A stretch of DNA of 64,000 bases, from NCBI GenBank assembly GCA_023614405.1, contig CM042696.1, positions 335,535,211-335,599,210 of the forward strand, written 5' to 3'. The position numbers and the translations under genes were made by a program. Shown here piece after piece: positions 36,699 to 47,276 of this stretch. Within the stretch, counting starts at the first letter, position 1; every line of letters begins with the position of its first letter. The notes under the pieces were generated by a model. The model was given only the letters and a program-made list of their open reading frames with translations. It was not told the origin of the DNA and searched no databases. This DNA comes from Avena insularis. Lineage: Eukaryota > Streptophyta > Magnoliopsida > Poales > Poaceae.

Positions 36699-39102
36699 CT
36701 AGCCTTCTTTCTCTGCTTGGGAGCCAACTTTCTTCCTCTTGCCTTCACGTCCACTGGCTTCTTCATCACCTGCCTTCTTCCTTTTCCTGGATGCCAATTT
36801 TCTTACCTTCACATACCCTGCATCTCCGGGTAGAGGGAAGTCAGGCCAATCAGCACCAGAATCTTGTCCAGCATCATCACTCCACTCGTTTTGGTTTTCT
36901 TCCCGCAGCAAAATCACCGAGTCGGCTGTCTTGTTTCTTACCTTGCGCTTCCTGTAAAAAAACAGTACATGGATTACTACCTTATATCTACAGATTATAA
37001 ACAATTTTTTTGTGAATGTACCATATCATACCTAGGTTTGGGAGCATTAAGGGGACATCCCGCTGCTCTATAGCCTATAAGATGGCAGGTCTTGGATCTG
37101 TTTTTGCCCTTCTTGGTAGCACAGAAAGCCGAAGCCTTCTTCTCAAGAAAATTCTTAAACCTATTCACCTGGGGTCTTCCTCTACCCCTTTTTGTAACTG
37201 GCTGACAAAGCTCAAAAGACAGTTGGACTTGAGGCCACTGAGATGGGTCTGTACATGGTTCGACGGATCCAGCATACGCAACTCTGAACTTTTCCATAGA
37301 GTAGTAGTCTGACAAATACTGATCCAAATGTGGTAGAGTTCTTTTCTTCACCAAGAAGGCCAAGGCGTGGTCGCAAGGTTTCCTGGTATGCTGCCACTCT
37401 AAGCAGGTGCATTCTCGCAGCTGGATGTTCACAACATCCCTTTTGCCACTCTTGGACATATTGACCACCTCACAGCTGCTGCTGGTTGATATGAGAACCT
37501 TAAGATGAGCAAGTCATCGGCTTCTCTTGTGCAGTTGCTGTACAACTGGCGGTAGCATATGTCCTCTAAGTCTCCTATCGTTCTCTCTCCTTATATTTAA
37601 CAGCTTCATGATCATACCACGTATGCTGTCCATCAAGATATGAACATGACGCACTTTTATGTCCTTCCCCCAGTTATTAAGGCATTCTGCAAGGTTGTTG
37701 TTTATGTAATCAACTTTGATGTCAAGGTTGAATTGACTCCTCTTCCATAGCTATGAATGATGGATGGCTAAGTACTTTGGAAGTTTAGGGGCTTCTGCAA
37801 AAATCTTGCTCATGAAATATTTGCTGCTACTAGGTTTGTAAGCTCTAGCAGCAGTAAACATGTAATGAAATACGATGCCTGCGTAGTGTGAGTACAAGTT
37901 GAGAATCATATGGGCATGGCATTCTCTACCTTTAGCTCGCGGGAACACCCCCTTCACTGCATCCGTCAGCCCTTTGCATGCATCCGTGGATATAGCCAAT
38001 GGATCCATGTGGACTATTGATCTCCTGAGCTGCCTCATAAACCAGACCCAGTTTTCCTCCATTTCTATTTCAAACAACGTAAATGCCACTGGGAACATCT
38101 AGTTGTGACCATCAAGTGTTGTGGCAGATGGTAGGAAGCCTTTCCATTTGCCAGTTAGGACAGTGTTGTCTATACTCAGATACGGCCTACAACCGTCCTT
38201 GAATCCTTGGATGCAAGGTTTAAGCGCCATGAAAAATCTTTTGAAATATATTTTACCACGTGTTGATTCGGTGTCAATCTCCACAACACTCCTCGGACAC
38301 CTAGCTTGTACCTCCGCCTTGAAGTTGTACAGCATCCTGAAGCTATTGGTCCAATCGCCATGCAAGACCCCCAGAGCTTTCTCTTTACCTTTCCAAACCG
38401 TGTAATACGGTAGGACAATGTTTTATTTAGAACCGAGGCTAGTCTGAATAATTTTCGCGGTCTCCTTAGGGTTATCCTTTATTATGGATATAGCTTGTAT
38501 AGCCACCCACTCCGTATCAGCCATTGAGGATTTCAGTTTGCTGTCTGTCGGACACATGTGTGGAGGGACCATTTTGTTCACCCACAACACATATTCATTT
38601 AAAAGATAAGCGGAGTCGACTAGTTGTCAGAAAGATATCGCACAACAATTGTAGTGTAGAGTGAAAATAGAGAAAGTTCTAATGGTTTGCTGCATTCATT
38701 GCCCCAGTACCCTAATTGCCTTCGACGCAGGTAAGGCTCTTGCTGTGATCCTCCATGGACAATGTGCCTCGGCCCGTCCATTCATCCACGTTAACTTGCA
38801 AATGGCCTCATACCTCTAGGCAGTGTTCTTCAGTCGATAAACATCAAACTCCCCCTTGATATAAAAATGCCAGAACGACATCCTGAACTCATACATGCTC
38901 CTGAACTCGGTGTCGACCGAAATTATAGGATACTCGTGGTCATGTTTCATTTCTTCTACTTCAACACCCAAATCATCGACTGGAATACTAGCCTCAGTGT
39001 TAAGTTCCTCGTCTATTTCATCATCACCAGATTCTTGATCCTCTATAGTGCCTTCTTCGTCTAATTCAGAATCCCGGCCATCGTCTCTAATGCCTAGTAC
39101 TG
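36699..39102 (-). pseudogene. MULE transposase, DNA-binding, DDE catalytic and SWIM domains, seven in-frame stops
   Basis: In order on the minus strand: an acidic linker; a MuDR-type DNA-binding region (FRSMYEFRMSFWHFYIKGEF, then RYEAICK and CPWRI); the catalytic core with the DDE-type residues Asp in YLSIDNTVLTGKWKG (38168-38170), Asp in ISTDACKGLTDAV (37982-37984) and Glu in NNNLAECLNNW (37685-37687); and a SWIM zinc finger CTC-x9-CDH (37367-37411). A degenerate Cys/His knuckle (CHLIGYRAAGC) follows, then an 80-bp intron (36952-37031, GT-AG on the minus strand) and a basic C-terminal exon ending at 36699. One frame is kept from 39102 to the intron. It is cut by stops at 38816-38818, 38696-38698, 38627-38629, 38423-38425, 38099-38101, 37751-37753 and 37514-37516. 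This family excises and inserts Mutator-type DNA elements; this copy cannot encode a full protein. Confidence 0.88.
39098..39102. other. Target-site duplication TACTG, left copy
   Basis: Identical to 45245-45249 on the other side of the retroelement; 5 bp is the normal length for Gypsy integration. Confidence 0.9.
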
Positions 39103-39842
39103 TGATGGCTCAATGCACGACGCCCAGAAAAGTGCTGGTGCATGGTTGATGTAGAGCTTGTTGGGAACCCCAAGAGGAAGGTATGATGAGCACAACAGCA
39201 AGTTTCCCTCAGTTATGAAACCAAGGTTTAATCGAACTAGTAGGAGCAAGGAAACACCCCAAAGGTGTTACTAGCTGAGCTTTGGCAGGGCGCACTACCG
39301 GTGCTAGTAGCAACGTGGAGACCTGCACAACACAACCACAGAACTTTGTCCCCAACTTGCGATGAGGTTGTCAATCTCACCATGTTTTGCATAAAACAAA
39401 GGATTAAACGTATCGAATGGAAAGAAGTAATAGTTTGCATAAAGTAAACACAAAGCAGTAAAAGATTGTAGATTGTATCTAAAAGAAAAGGACTGGGATC
39501 CATAGTTCACTAGAGGTGGCTCTCCTTAGATAGATAACATGTTGGGTGAACAAATTACAGCAGGGCAATTGACAAACATCAAGAAAGCAATACATGCATA
39601 TACTAATCATCTTGACTCCTTTGAGACTTGATTGGGCATTACAACATTATACATAGACCGCCATCCAACTGCATCTATGACTAATAATCCACCTTCAGGT
39701 TATCATCCGAACCCCCTCCAGTATTAAGTTGCGAGCAACAGATTATTGCTTTACGAACTGCGTGTAAAGTAAACAATACGATTATTCTATGAACAAAGGA
39801 TTGTTGTTTTCTCCCTAGTAGCAACAGCACATCTAGTACCTT
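39103..39842 (-). repeat. 3' LTR of the nested Athila-type element, truncated
   Basis: It matches the 5' LTR from TGATGGCTC to ATCTAGTACCTT (39842), where similarity stops and internal sequence begins. About 870 bp of the U3-side part found at 44373-45244 in the other LTR is missing here. It preserves the 311-bp segment deleted from the other copy. Confidence 0.85.
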
Positions 39843-41911
39843 GACAAGTTATAAACCGAAATCTCATGCCCCTTACTTACGAATACCGATCCTCATGCTA
39901 CTCAACTTCAGTCACGAGTAAGATCTTGTCATTGTAAGTACATGTGTATCATAAAGAATCGCCAACGGGGTACCCCTTGCACATGATACCAGAGCATTCC
40001 CATAATCAAAATGACAAGGCAAGCAGACAATGAGCATCTCAGCGATCTTTTTATTTGCTATTTGCATAGATTTTTATTGAGGATGCTTCATAGAGTGCTC
40101 ATTATGGTGATGCTGCAAGTTTCCACCATGATTAGGCATGACTTAGGCTAGCGGCCCAGGCGTTTCTCTAACACACATACAAACTCCATGATCTTACAAG
40201 TTCCACTTTTATTTCACACCGCCGGGATCCGTAAGCAAAAGAACATGATATCAACGGGGTACAAAGTACAAGTGAAATGTTGAAAGCGTTCCCCATGAAA
40301 CATGGTTCTGCTAATTTCAACTTATAAAGCGCAAGCATATACGCAACAAAGAAGGACCCAATGGTTCAAGTTTATTAGGTGCAAATAAGTAAAGTGTGCC
40401 ATCAAGTTCGTGAGAGCTTTAATCACTAGTTTTCTCATAACAAGTTTAATTTGGAAGGTAAACAAAAGCATGAATATACTTGGAATAGCATAAACTAATA
40501 GGTAGGTATGGTGGACTCTTTGGAATAACTTGGTTTAGGGAGTTGGATGCATGAGTGGAACTCATACTTGGTTGTGGAGGCTAGCAAAAGACTGAGCGCG
40601 ACAAACTAAGAGAGCAATAATGACCATAATCATGCAGAGCGACAAAACATCATTGATCAAAACATAAAGTAATACTACAAGTTGAAAACTAAAGGATCAT
40701 AAAGGCTATGGTGACTTGAGATAGTCATAACATGGTGTGAGCATGCGCCAAGTCAACCCAAATAAAGCATCAAAGGATAATACCACTATACTATGCTTTA
40801 ATATGTTAAAACAACGCATGATTCATCCAAGGCACATTAAGAAATCTCAATTGTTTATAAAAATTCATGCTACAGAAAAAAATACTAAGCATAAAGCCAA
40901 AACAGTATCAAGCATGCCATGACAAAGCATAGGCCACAGTCAAAAACAAGCTCTTTTTACCACTTAAGCATGAACTTTCCTACTCTTTTCCAAACCAAAC
41001 CAAACCAAACCAAACTATTTGAAAACCAATGGATGAAAGAGGGGGTCCAACCAATTTATTCAGAAAACTAAGAAAACAAAGCAAACAAAAAACAAAAACA
41101 AAAACGAAAAAGAAGACGCTTCCAAGAACAACACAACTGTGCATGAAACAATAAAAATGAAGCGTTTGGAAGAAACCTGGAATTTTTATTGATGAAGAAG
41201 GGGATGCCTTGGGCATCCCCAAGCTTTGACGCTTGTACTTCTTGGAGATTTCTTGGGGTGACACGTGTGGAATCTCCAAGCTTGAGCTTTAGTCCATCCT
41301 TCATCTCATTACTCATTCCTTCCATACACCTGAACATTTTCCTTCATACAAAACTTCACACAATCTTTATTAGCAACATTAGTGCACTCAATATAAATAA
41401 GTCTTAAGGTTCAGTTCTAACACCAAATAAACTTCCATTAGAACACTAGATACTCCCTCAAAAAGCTCAACTCCCCAAAAGAACTAAAAAAGGAACCAAC
41501 AAGAAGCAAATGCAGAAAATGGCAGAAATCGATCAAAACAGACCAGCAGGTAAAGATGAATTTTTTCGAAGACCTTCTGTTGCTCAAATAAAAAAGTGTT
41601 GAACTAACTAAAGTTAGATATCAACCTGGGTCAGAAGAACAAAAATGCACGCCTCAAAAAGACGTTCAGAGATTTTACACGAATTTTTACGGTGAAGCAC
41701 AGAAATCTGTTTCGTGACAGCAACTTTCCCAATCATTACTTCTCTCTCATTAGAGGTTACTTTTGGCACAAAAAGCAAATAAAAAGGATAAGGAGCAGTT
41801 ATTACTGAAGTAGTAATAACTTCCAAGACTCATGTAAAATTTTTGGGTTATCTCCCAATAAGTTAGGCATAAGAAGCAAGAAAGAATCAGGTGTTCTCAA
41901 ATGAAGAAGCA
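39843..41911 (-). other. Internal non-coding region of the Athila-type element (pol lost)
   Basis: This AT-rich stretch has no frame longer than about 100 codons that resembles protein. It contains a short palindrome GGGGATGCCTTGGGCATCCCC (41200-41220), often seen in the 3' non-coding part of these wheat elements, and low-complexity AAACCAAACC and AAAACAAAAACAAAAACG runs (40989-41115). Reverse transcriptase, RNase H and integrase motifs are absent. Confidence 0.75.
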
Positions 41912-42673
41912 TTAAGACCAAATTTTGTTTTCATAGGAGAAGCAAAAGAAATCTTCTCTCTTTTTAGGGAAGTGTTCTATACCTTTATTGAGTGGGAGTT
42001 CATATTTAATGATGCCTTCTTTCATATCAATGATGGCACCAATAGTTGTAAGAAGAGGTCTTCCCAAAGTAATAGGACAAGAAGCATTGCATTCGACATC
42101 CAAAACATAGAAATCAACGGGGACATAGGCATTGTTATCCATAATAAGGACATCATTAATACTCCCCATGAGTTTCTTTTTAGCATTATCATCAAGTGGG
42201 ACATTCAAATAACAATCTTCAAGTGGAGGCAAATCAAGCATATCATAAATCCTTTTAGGCATAATAGAAACACTACTATCAAGATCACATAAAGCTTTGA
42301 AATCAAAGTCATTCACTTTCATATTAATGATGGGTTCCCAACCAACTTCTTGTTTTATAGGAATAGAAGCTTTATGTTTCATCTTTTCTTCTTTAATCTT
42401 TATGAGAGCATCAGTAATGTGTTTTATAAAGTCCATGTTCATAGCACTAGCATTAGGACTTTTAGCAAGATTTTGTAGGAACTTAATAACTTCAGAGATA
42501 TTGCAACCATCAAGATCAAAATCAAATTTATCATATAAAGTAGTATAACTATTACTAGCCTCAACACTAGTGGTGGTGATAGTAGAAATACTAATGTTTC
42601 TAGCAATTTCATCTTCTCTTTCCCACTTAGCATGTAATTCAGCTAATATTCTAACATTTTCATCAATTCTCAC
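41912..42673 (-). pseudogene. Aspartic protease region of the Athila-type polyprotein, shifted frame and altered active site
   Basis: The frame continues gag after a shift at 42670-42673. About 120 residues of spacer precede the retropepsin core. The catalytic motif expected as D-L-G-A/S-S reads DLDSS (residues 130-134, after FDFKALC), so the glycine is replaced by Asp. The late LGRP motif (ITLGRPLLTTIGAIID) is present. Homologues continue directly into reverse transcriptase, but here sequence ends at 41912 and becomes non-coding. The Gly-to-Asp change and loss of downstream pol make activity unlikely. Confidence 0.8.
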
Positions 42674-43755
42674 TTATATAGCATTGGTAGCTGCAAAGGA
42701 TTATCATTAGTTTCAGGTTTAGCATCCATTTTATTCAAAGAAGATTGAGCTTCAGCTAAAGATGCTATATTTCTTTCAGCATTAGAGAATTTTTCCTCAA
42801 TAGTTTTATTGAAAGCAGTTTGCTTACTAATAAAGTCTTTAAGCATAACTTCAAGTTCAGAGGGAGCACTCCTATTATTGTTGTAAGAATTTCCATAAGC
42901 ATTACCATTGTTGGGAGGATATGGCTTATAATTGTTGTTCACATAAACTTGATCTTCTTGAGCAACCAAAGAAGCCAAAGGAACATTATTTGGATCAATA
43001 TGGGCTTTCCCATTAACAAGCATAGACATAATAATATCAATCTTATCACTCAAGGAGGAGGTTTCCTCAACAGAATTTACCTTCCTACCTTGTGGAGCTC
43101 TCTCAGTATGCCATTCAGAATAATTAACCATCATATTGTCCAGAAGTTTCGTTGCAGCACCCAAAGTGATGGTCATAAAGGTACCTTTAGCAGCAGAATC
43201 CAATAGGTTCCTTGAAGAATAGTTCAATCCTGCATAAAAAGTTTGGATGATCATCCAAGCAGTCAGTCCATGAGTGGGACAATTCTTTACCAAGGATTTC
43301 ATTCTTTCCAAAGCTTGAGCAACATGCTCATTATCAAGTTGTTTAAACTTCATTATTTCACTTCTCATGGATATAATCTTAGCAGGAGGATAGTATTTTC
43401 TAATAAAAGCATCTTTGCACTTAGTCCAAGAATCAATACTATTCCTAGTTAAGGAATTCAACCATTCTTTAGCTTTTCCTCTCAAAGAGAAAGGAATCAA
43501 TTTTAGCTTAATAATATCACCATCTATATCCCTATGCTTTTGCATCTCACAAAGTTCAACAAAATTATTTAGATGGGAAGCAGCATCTTCATTACCAATA
43601 CTAGAAAATTGTTCTCTCATAACAAGATTGAGCAAAGCAGGTTTTATCTCAAAGAAAGTATCTTCAGGCACAGGTGGAGCAATATGTGTGCTCATAAAAT
43701 CATTGTTGTTGGTGCTAGTGAAGTCACACAACTTAGTGTTTTCAAGAGTAGTCAT
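42670..43755 (-). CDS. Retrotransposon gag protein (Athila-type)
   Basis: A 361-codon frame runs from ATG 43755 (MTTLENTKLCDFTSTNNNDF) to TGA 42670-42672. Residues about 50-190 hold the Retrotrans_gag fold signature: ENEDAASHLNNFVELCEM-like capsid motif (here GNEDAASHLNNFVELC), then LIPFSLRGKAKEWLNSL. The C-terminal part is Asn-rich linker (NNGNAYGNSYNNNRS) followed by a helical stretch. Gag forms the virus-like particle that packages element RNA. The start lies about 190 bases past the 5' LTR, in normal position. The frame is intact, but the next domain is out of phase and the element lacks pol, so it could act only in trans if expressed. Confidence 0.88.
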   Translation of the reverse strand: MTTLENTKLCDFTSTNNNDFMSTHIAPPVPEDTFFEIKPALLNLVMREQFSSIGNEDAASHLNNFVELCEMQKHRDIDGDIIKLKLIPFSLRGKAKEWLNSLTRNSIDSWTKCKDAFIRKYYPPAKIISMRSEIMKFKQLDNEHVAQALERMKSLVKNCPTHGLTAWMIIQTFYAGLNYSSRNLLDSAAKGTFMTITLGAATKLLDNMMVNYSEWHTERAPQGRKVNSVEETSSLSDKIDIIMSMLVNGKAHIDPNNVPLASLVAQEDQVYVNNNYKPYPPNNGNAYGNSYNNNRSAPSELEVMLKDFISKQTAFNKTIEEKFSNAERNIASLAEAQSSLNKMDAKPETNDNPLQLPMLYK

Positions 43756-43916
43756 TTTTTTGGGTTTTCAAATAAGAAAGCAAACTAGTAAAACTAATTT
43801 TTTTGTGTTTTTTATAACAAAACAAGCAAACAAAGCAAAAAGAAACTAAGAAAAACAAAAATAACAAAGTAAAGAGATTGGTTATGAGGGACTCCCCTTG
43901 TGAAGATGTCCTTGAC

Positions 43917-43934
43917 TCCCCGACAATGGCGCCA
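43917..43934 (-). other. Primer-binding site, tRNA-Asp type
   Basis: The minus strand reads TGGCGCCATTGTCGGGGA, close to the complement of the tRNA-Asp 3' end used by Athila-type elements. It lies ten bases inside the 5' LTR end, a longer spacing than the usual 1-5 bases. Confidence 0.8.
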
Positions 43935-43944
43935 GAAAAATGCT

Positions 43945-45244
43945 TGATGGCTCAATGCACGGCGCCCAGAAAAGTGCTGGTGCGTGGTTGATGTAGAGAT
44001 CGTTGGGAACCCCAAGAGGAAGGTATGATGAGCACAGCAGCAAGTTCCCTCAGTTATGAAACCAAGGCTTAATCGAACCAGTAGGAGCAAGGAAACACCC
44101 CAAAGGTGTTACTATCTGAGCTTTGGCAGGGCGCACTACCGGTGCTACTAGCAACGTGGAGACCTACACAACACAACCATAGAACTTTGTCCCCAACTTG
44201 CGATGAGGTTGTCAATCTCACCGTGTTTTGCGGAAAACAAAGGATTAAACGTATCGAATGGAAAGAAGTAAAAGTTTGCTTTACGAACTGCGTGTAAAGT
44301 AAACAATACGATTGTTCTATGAACAAAGGATTGTTGTTTTCTCCCTAGTAGCAATAACACATCTAGTACCTTAGAGATTTCTGTCACTTCCCCAGATTAC
44401 CAAAGGCCTGAACCCACTATCGAGCATAAATACTAACTCTTGGAGTTGCTAGCATCTACTTGGCCAAGATAGCTACTAACAACAGAAAGCATGCAAGATC
44501 ACAAATAGCAAAGACATGATAGAATCAATAATCAATCTAAAATAGCATCTCAATATCCATCGGATCCCCGCAAACACAACATGTAGAATAACAAATAGAT
44601 GATCTTGATCATGAACGAAGCTCACAAGATCTAGACATGAAAGCACAAAGGAGAACCAGCCATCTAGCTACTACATGGATCCGTAGTCCTAGGATGAACT
44701 ACTCACGCATCACACGGGAGGCTTGCATGGTGATGAAGAAGGCCTGCAGGGTGAAATCCCCTCTCCGGCAGGGTGCCGGGAAGAGCTTCAGATCCCTCCC
44801 GATCTAGGAATGGATATGACGGCGGCTATAGACTCTTTCGTGGATTTTTGATCGGGTACTTAGGGTTTACGTCCTGAGGGCATCTTATAGTCGGAAGGGG
44901 AGGCCGAGGGGGTGCCAGGGTCTACCACACCACCCCCTGGCGTGGGCCCGGCCGCTGGCAGCGGCCGGTGGTGTGGCCGACCTCGCCCCTCTCCGTCTCA
45001 TATTCGGCATCGATGACTTAGGAAAAATAGGCACTTTGGCTTTTGTCCCGTCAATTCGAGAATATTCATTTTCGACTTTCTGGAACCAAAAACAGCGGAA
45101 AATAGGCAATGCAATGTGGCTCTTGTTAATAGGTTAGTCTAAGAAATCACATGAAAAGTACTCCAAAGTGTGGACAAAACACAAGAAAGTGGATAAAACT
45201 AAGCATGGAACATCAAAAATTATAGATACATTTGCAATGTATCA
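43945..45244 (-). repeat. 5' LTR of the nested Athila-type element (311-bp internal deletion)
   Basis: It starts TGATGGCTC and ends GTATCA on the plus strand. Compared with the 3' LTR it lacks 311 bp at 44277/44278, exactly between two TTGC tetranucleotides (39435-39438 and 39746-39749 in the other LTR). It retains the part beyond 44372 that the other LTR has lost. Over the shared first 335 bp I count about 15 substitutions by eye, so the insertion is not very recent. Confidence 0.88.
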
Positions 45245-45249
45245 TACTG
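45245..45249. other. Target-site duplication TACTG, right copy
   Basis: Identical to 39098-39102. With the element and one copy removed, the surrounding MULE reading frame is continuous. Confidence 0.9.
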
Positions 45250-45630
45250 CACACATCATATTGACTCCCATGGGTGGGGCTGCACCATCGTCTCCACCAG
45301 GATGGACCGGAACATTGCCCCAATCTACCTCACCGGCAACTCTGTTTTCTCCAAGACACTCAGTTGGTTCTACTACAACCACATGGGGTGGTCTTACATT
45401 TGCACGCATCCCAGGTACTTCAGTAGACAAACAACAGTCAGAATCAATTTCATCTTGACTGTACAGAACCCTCTTGCTTCATGTGTACATCCTCCTTCTT
45501 GATGTAATCTTTCCTGATGGTATCAGTAGGGCTTTACATCTGCGTTCCATTCCCTATCGAACTAGGCTTTTTGCTACCGCTCTTGGGTGTGATCTCCTTC
45601 CTGCCTCCCCTCACTGGTGTTGGCTCCAAG

Positions 45631-45880
45631 GTGCTGGCATTATTGCCTGACCTCTGCAGCGTGTTTTTCTTCGAATTAGCCCTTTTGTTGCTACTATTGG
45701 GCATGTTCTCCTTCGTGCTGGCATTATTGCCTGGCCTCAGCGGCGTGTTCCGCTCCAAATTAGCCCTTTTGCTGCTACTATTGGGCGTGTTCTCCTTCGT
45801 GCTGGCATTATTGCCTGACCTCAGCGGCGTGTTCTGCTCCAAATTAGTATTTTTTTTCTGCTCCCACTAGGTGTGGTAGC
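45631..45880 (-). repeat. 84-bp coding repeat, three copies, in the MULE N-terminal region
   Basis: The plus-strand start GTGCTGGCATTATTGCCTG recurs at 45631, 45715 and 45799, exactly 84 bp apart. In the minus frame each unit encodes 28 residues around GNNAST(K/L)E and NTPLR(S/P). Conserved reading phase implies the repeat expanded while the protein was still translated. Confidence 0.8.
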
Positions 45881-46922
45881 CTCCATGGTGGCCATCATTG
45901 CCTTTTTACCACTCCTAGGAGTGTTCACCACCGTGCTAGCCCTCTTAGCGTTTTGCTGCTACCATTCGGTGTGGCATTTTGACTGGATCTTAGGGGTGTA
46001 TTCTATAGTGTGGTGCCTTTTTTCGTGCGACTCTTGGGCGTCCTCTTCTCTGGCATGGTCTCCTTGGTGATGTTCTTCTTCGGGGTGCCCTTTCTAGGGA
46101 TGCTCTTCCTGCTCCTCTTTATGACGCTCCTCTGTAAGACTCTCCTCTGTTCGAAGCTACCCTCAGTAGCACCAGCCCTAGTGATGCCATGGATCAGGTC
46201 ACGCATGCCTTCTAAAAGTCCATCATCTGTATTGTCGAGATCCAATTCCTCTCCAACCATTTGCACTATCAAGTGGAAGTACACTTCACCTCTATAATGT
46301 TTCCTTGTAAACGGTACGACTAAATCCCTGGTATCTTTCACTTTGATAGCCTTTTTGCTCATGTTACCAAAATATACCAAACGTGCTTCCTGGGAGGACC
46401 CCACAACACCTTCACACGTAACGATGCCATCAGGTCAGATAACTCTACCACCTCAGGATCATATCTGCCAAGGATTACATCAAACTCGTCATAAAAATTT
46501 TCTGTGCCATCATCTAATTTTGCAGTATAATTCGCGACACCGATACGAATGATTAATTTTCCATCATCAGGTTCTGCAGGATAGAAACCTTCGAGAGGTT
46601 CGAGAGGTGGAGCGGCACCATCAAACCCAGCCACAATGCCACCGTCGCCATCACCAGCATCATCGTTAGCTGGATCAACCTCAGTGGAAGTACTAGGACC
46701 AGGAGCAAGGCGAGGGCCCTTAACAGTGGGAGCTACATTACATGGTGGACAGGAAGGGCCCCGGCAGACGACAACCATAATAGGATTAGCTGCTGCCATG
46801 CCACATCGACGATCAGGAGCAGTTCCCACAACAACAGTGTTTTGAGTGCTAGTAGAGTCCAGACCATGAGCTAGCTCTAGACCAATAGCTCGCTGAACCT
46901 GAGCACGGGTTCGAGGAGGACA

Positions 46923-47276
46923 CAAGGCAGTAGTCTTGGCAACAACAGTGGGGTAGCCTCCGGAAGCCTTAGTTTGCTCAACAGTGGCAGGGATTAGGTC
47001 AATAGTGGCCAGATCAACAACACGGGGATGACCAGTACCAGCAGATTCCAGAGCACGGGTTCGCACAACTTGAGGACGGTTTCAAAGAGGAGCAGCACAC
47101 AAGGTAGTGGTCTTGGCAACACCAGCGGGGCAGCCTTGAGAGGCCTTAGTTTGCTCAACAGTGGCATGGATTGGGTCAACAGCAGCCAGAGCAACAACAC
47201 CACGGGGACGACCAGTACCAGCAGATTCCAGAGCAGAGTTTTCCACAATGGCAATACGGGGACACCTACGAGGATG
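46923..47276 (-). repeat. 177-bp imperfect tandem duplication in the MULE N-terminal linker
   Basis: CAAGGCAGTAGTCTTGGCAA (46923) and CAAGGTAGTGGTCTTGGCAA (47100) start two copies of a segment ending near GCAGATTCCAGAGCA. The 177-bp spacing is 59 codons. Minus-frame products share ALESAGTG, then PRGVV or PRVVD, then ATVEQTKAS. Confidence 0.7.

Larger units (their letters stand above)
39103..45244 (-). mobile_element. Nested Athila-type Gypsy retrotransposon, internally deleted, TSD TACTG
   Basis: Both outer termini are recognisable (TGATGGCTC at 39103, GTATCA ending 45244). They are flanked by identical 5-bp duplications TACTG at 39098-39102 and 45245-45249. On the minus strand the order is 5' LTR (43945-45244), tRNA-Asp primer site, leader, gag, protease, then non-coding sequence and a truncated 3' LTR (39103-39842). 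Reverse transcriptase, RNase H and integrase are absent, so the element is non-autonomous by deletion. Gag sequence and tRNA-Asp priming fit the Athila lineage common in Triticeae. Confidence 0.92.

Noticed and set aside
42670..42673. Programmed frameshift between gag and protease of the Athila-type element
   Set aside because: No slippery heptamer or downstream structure was evident at the junction; a simple indel in a decayed copy is more likely.
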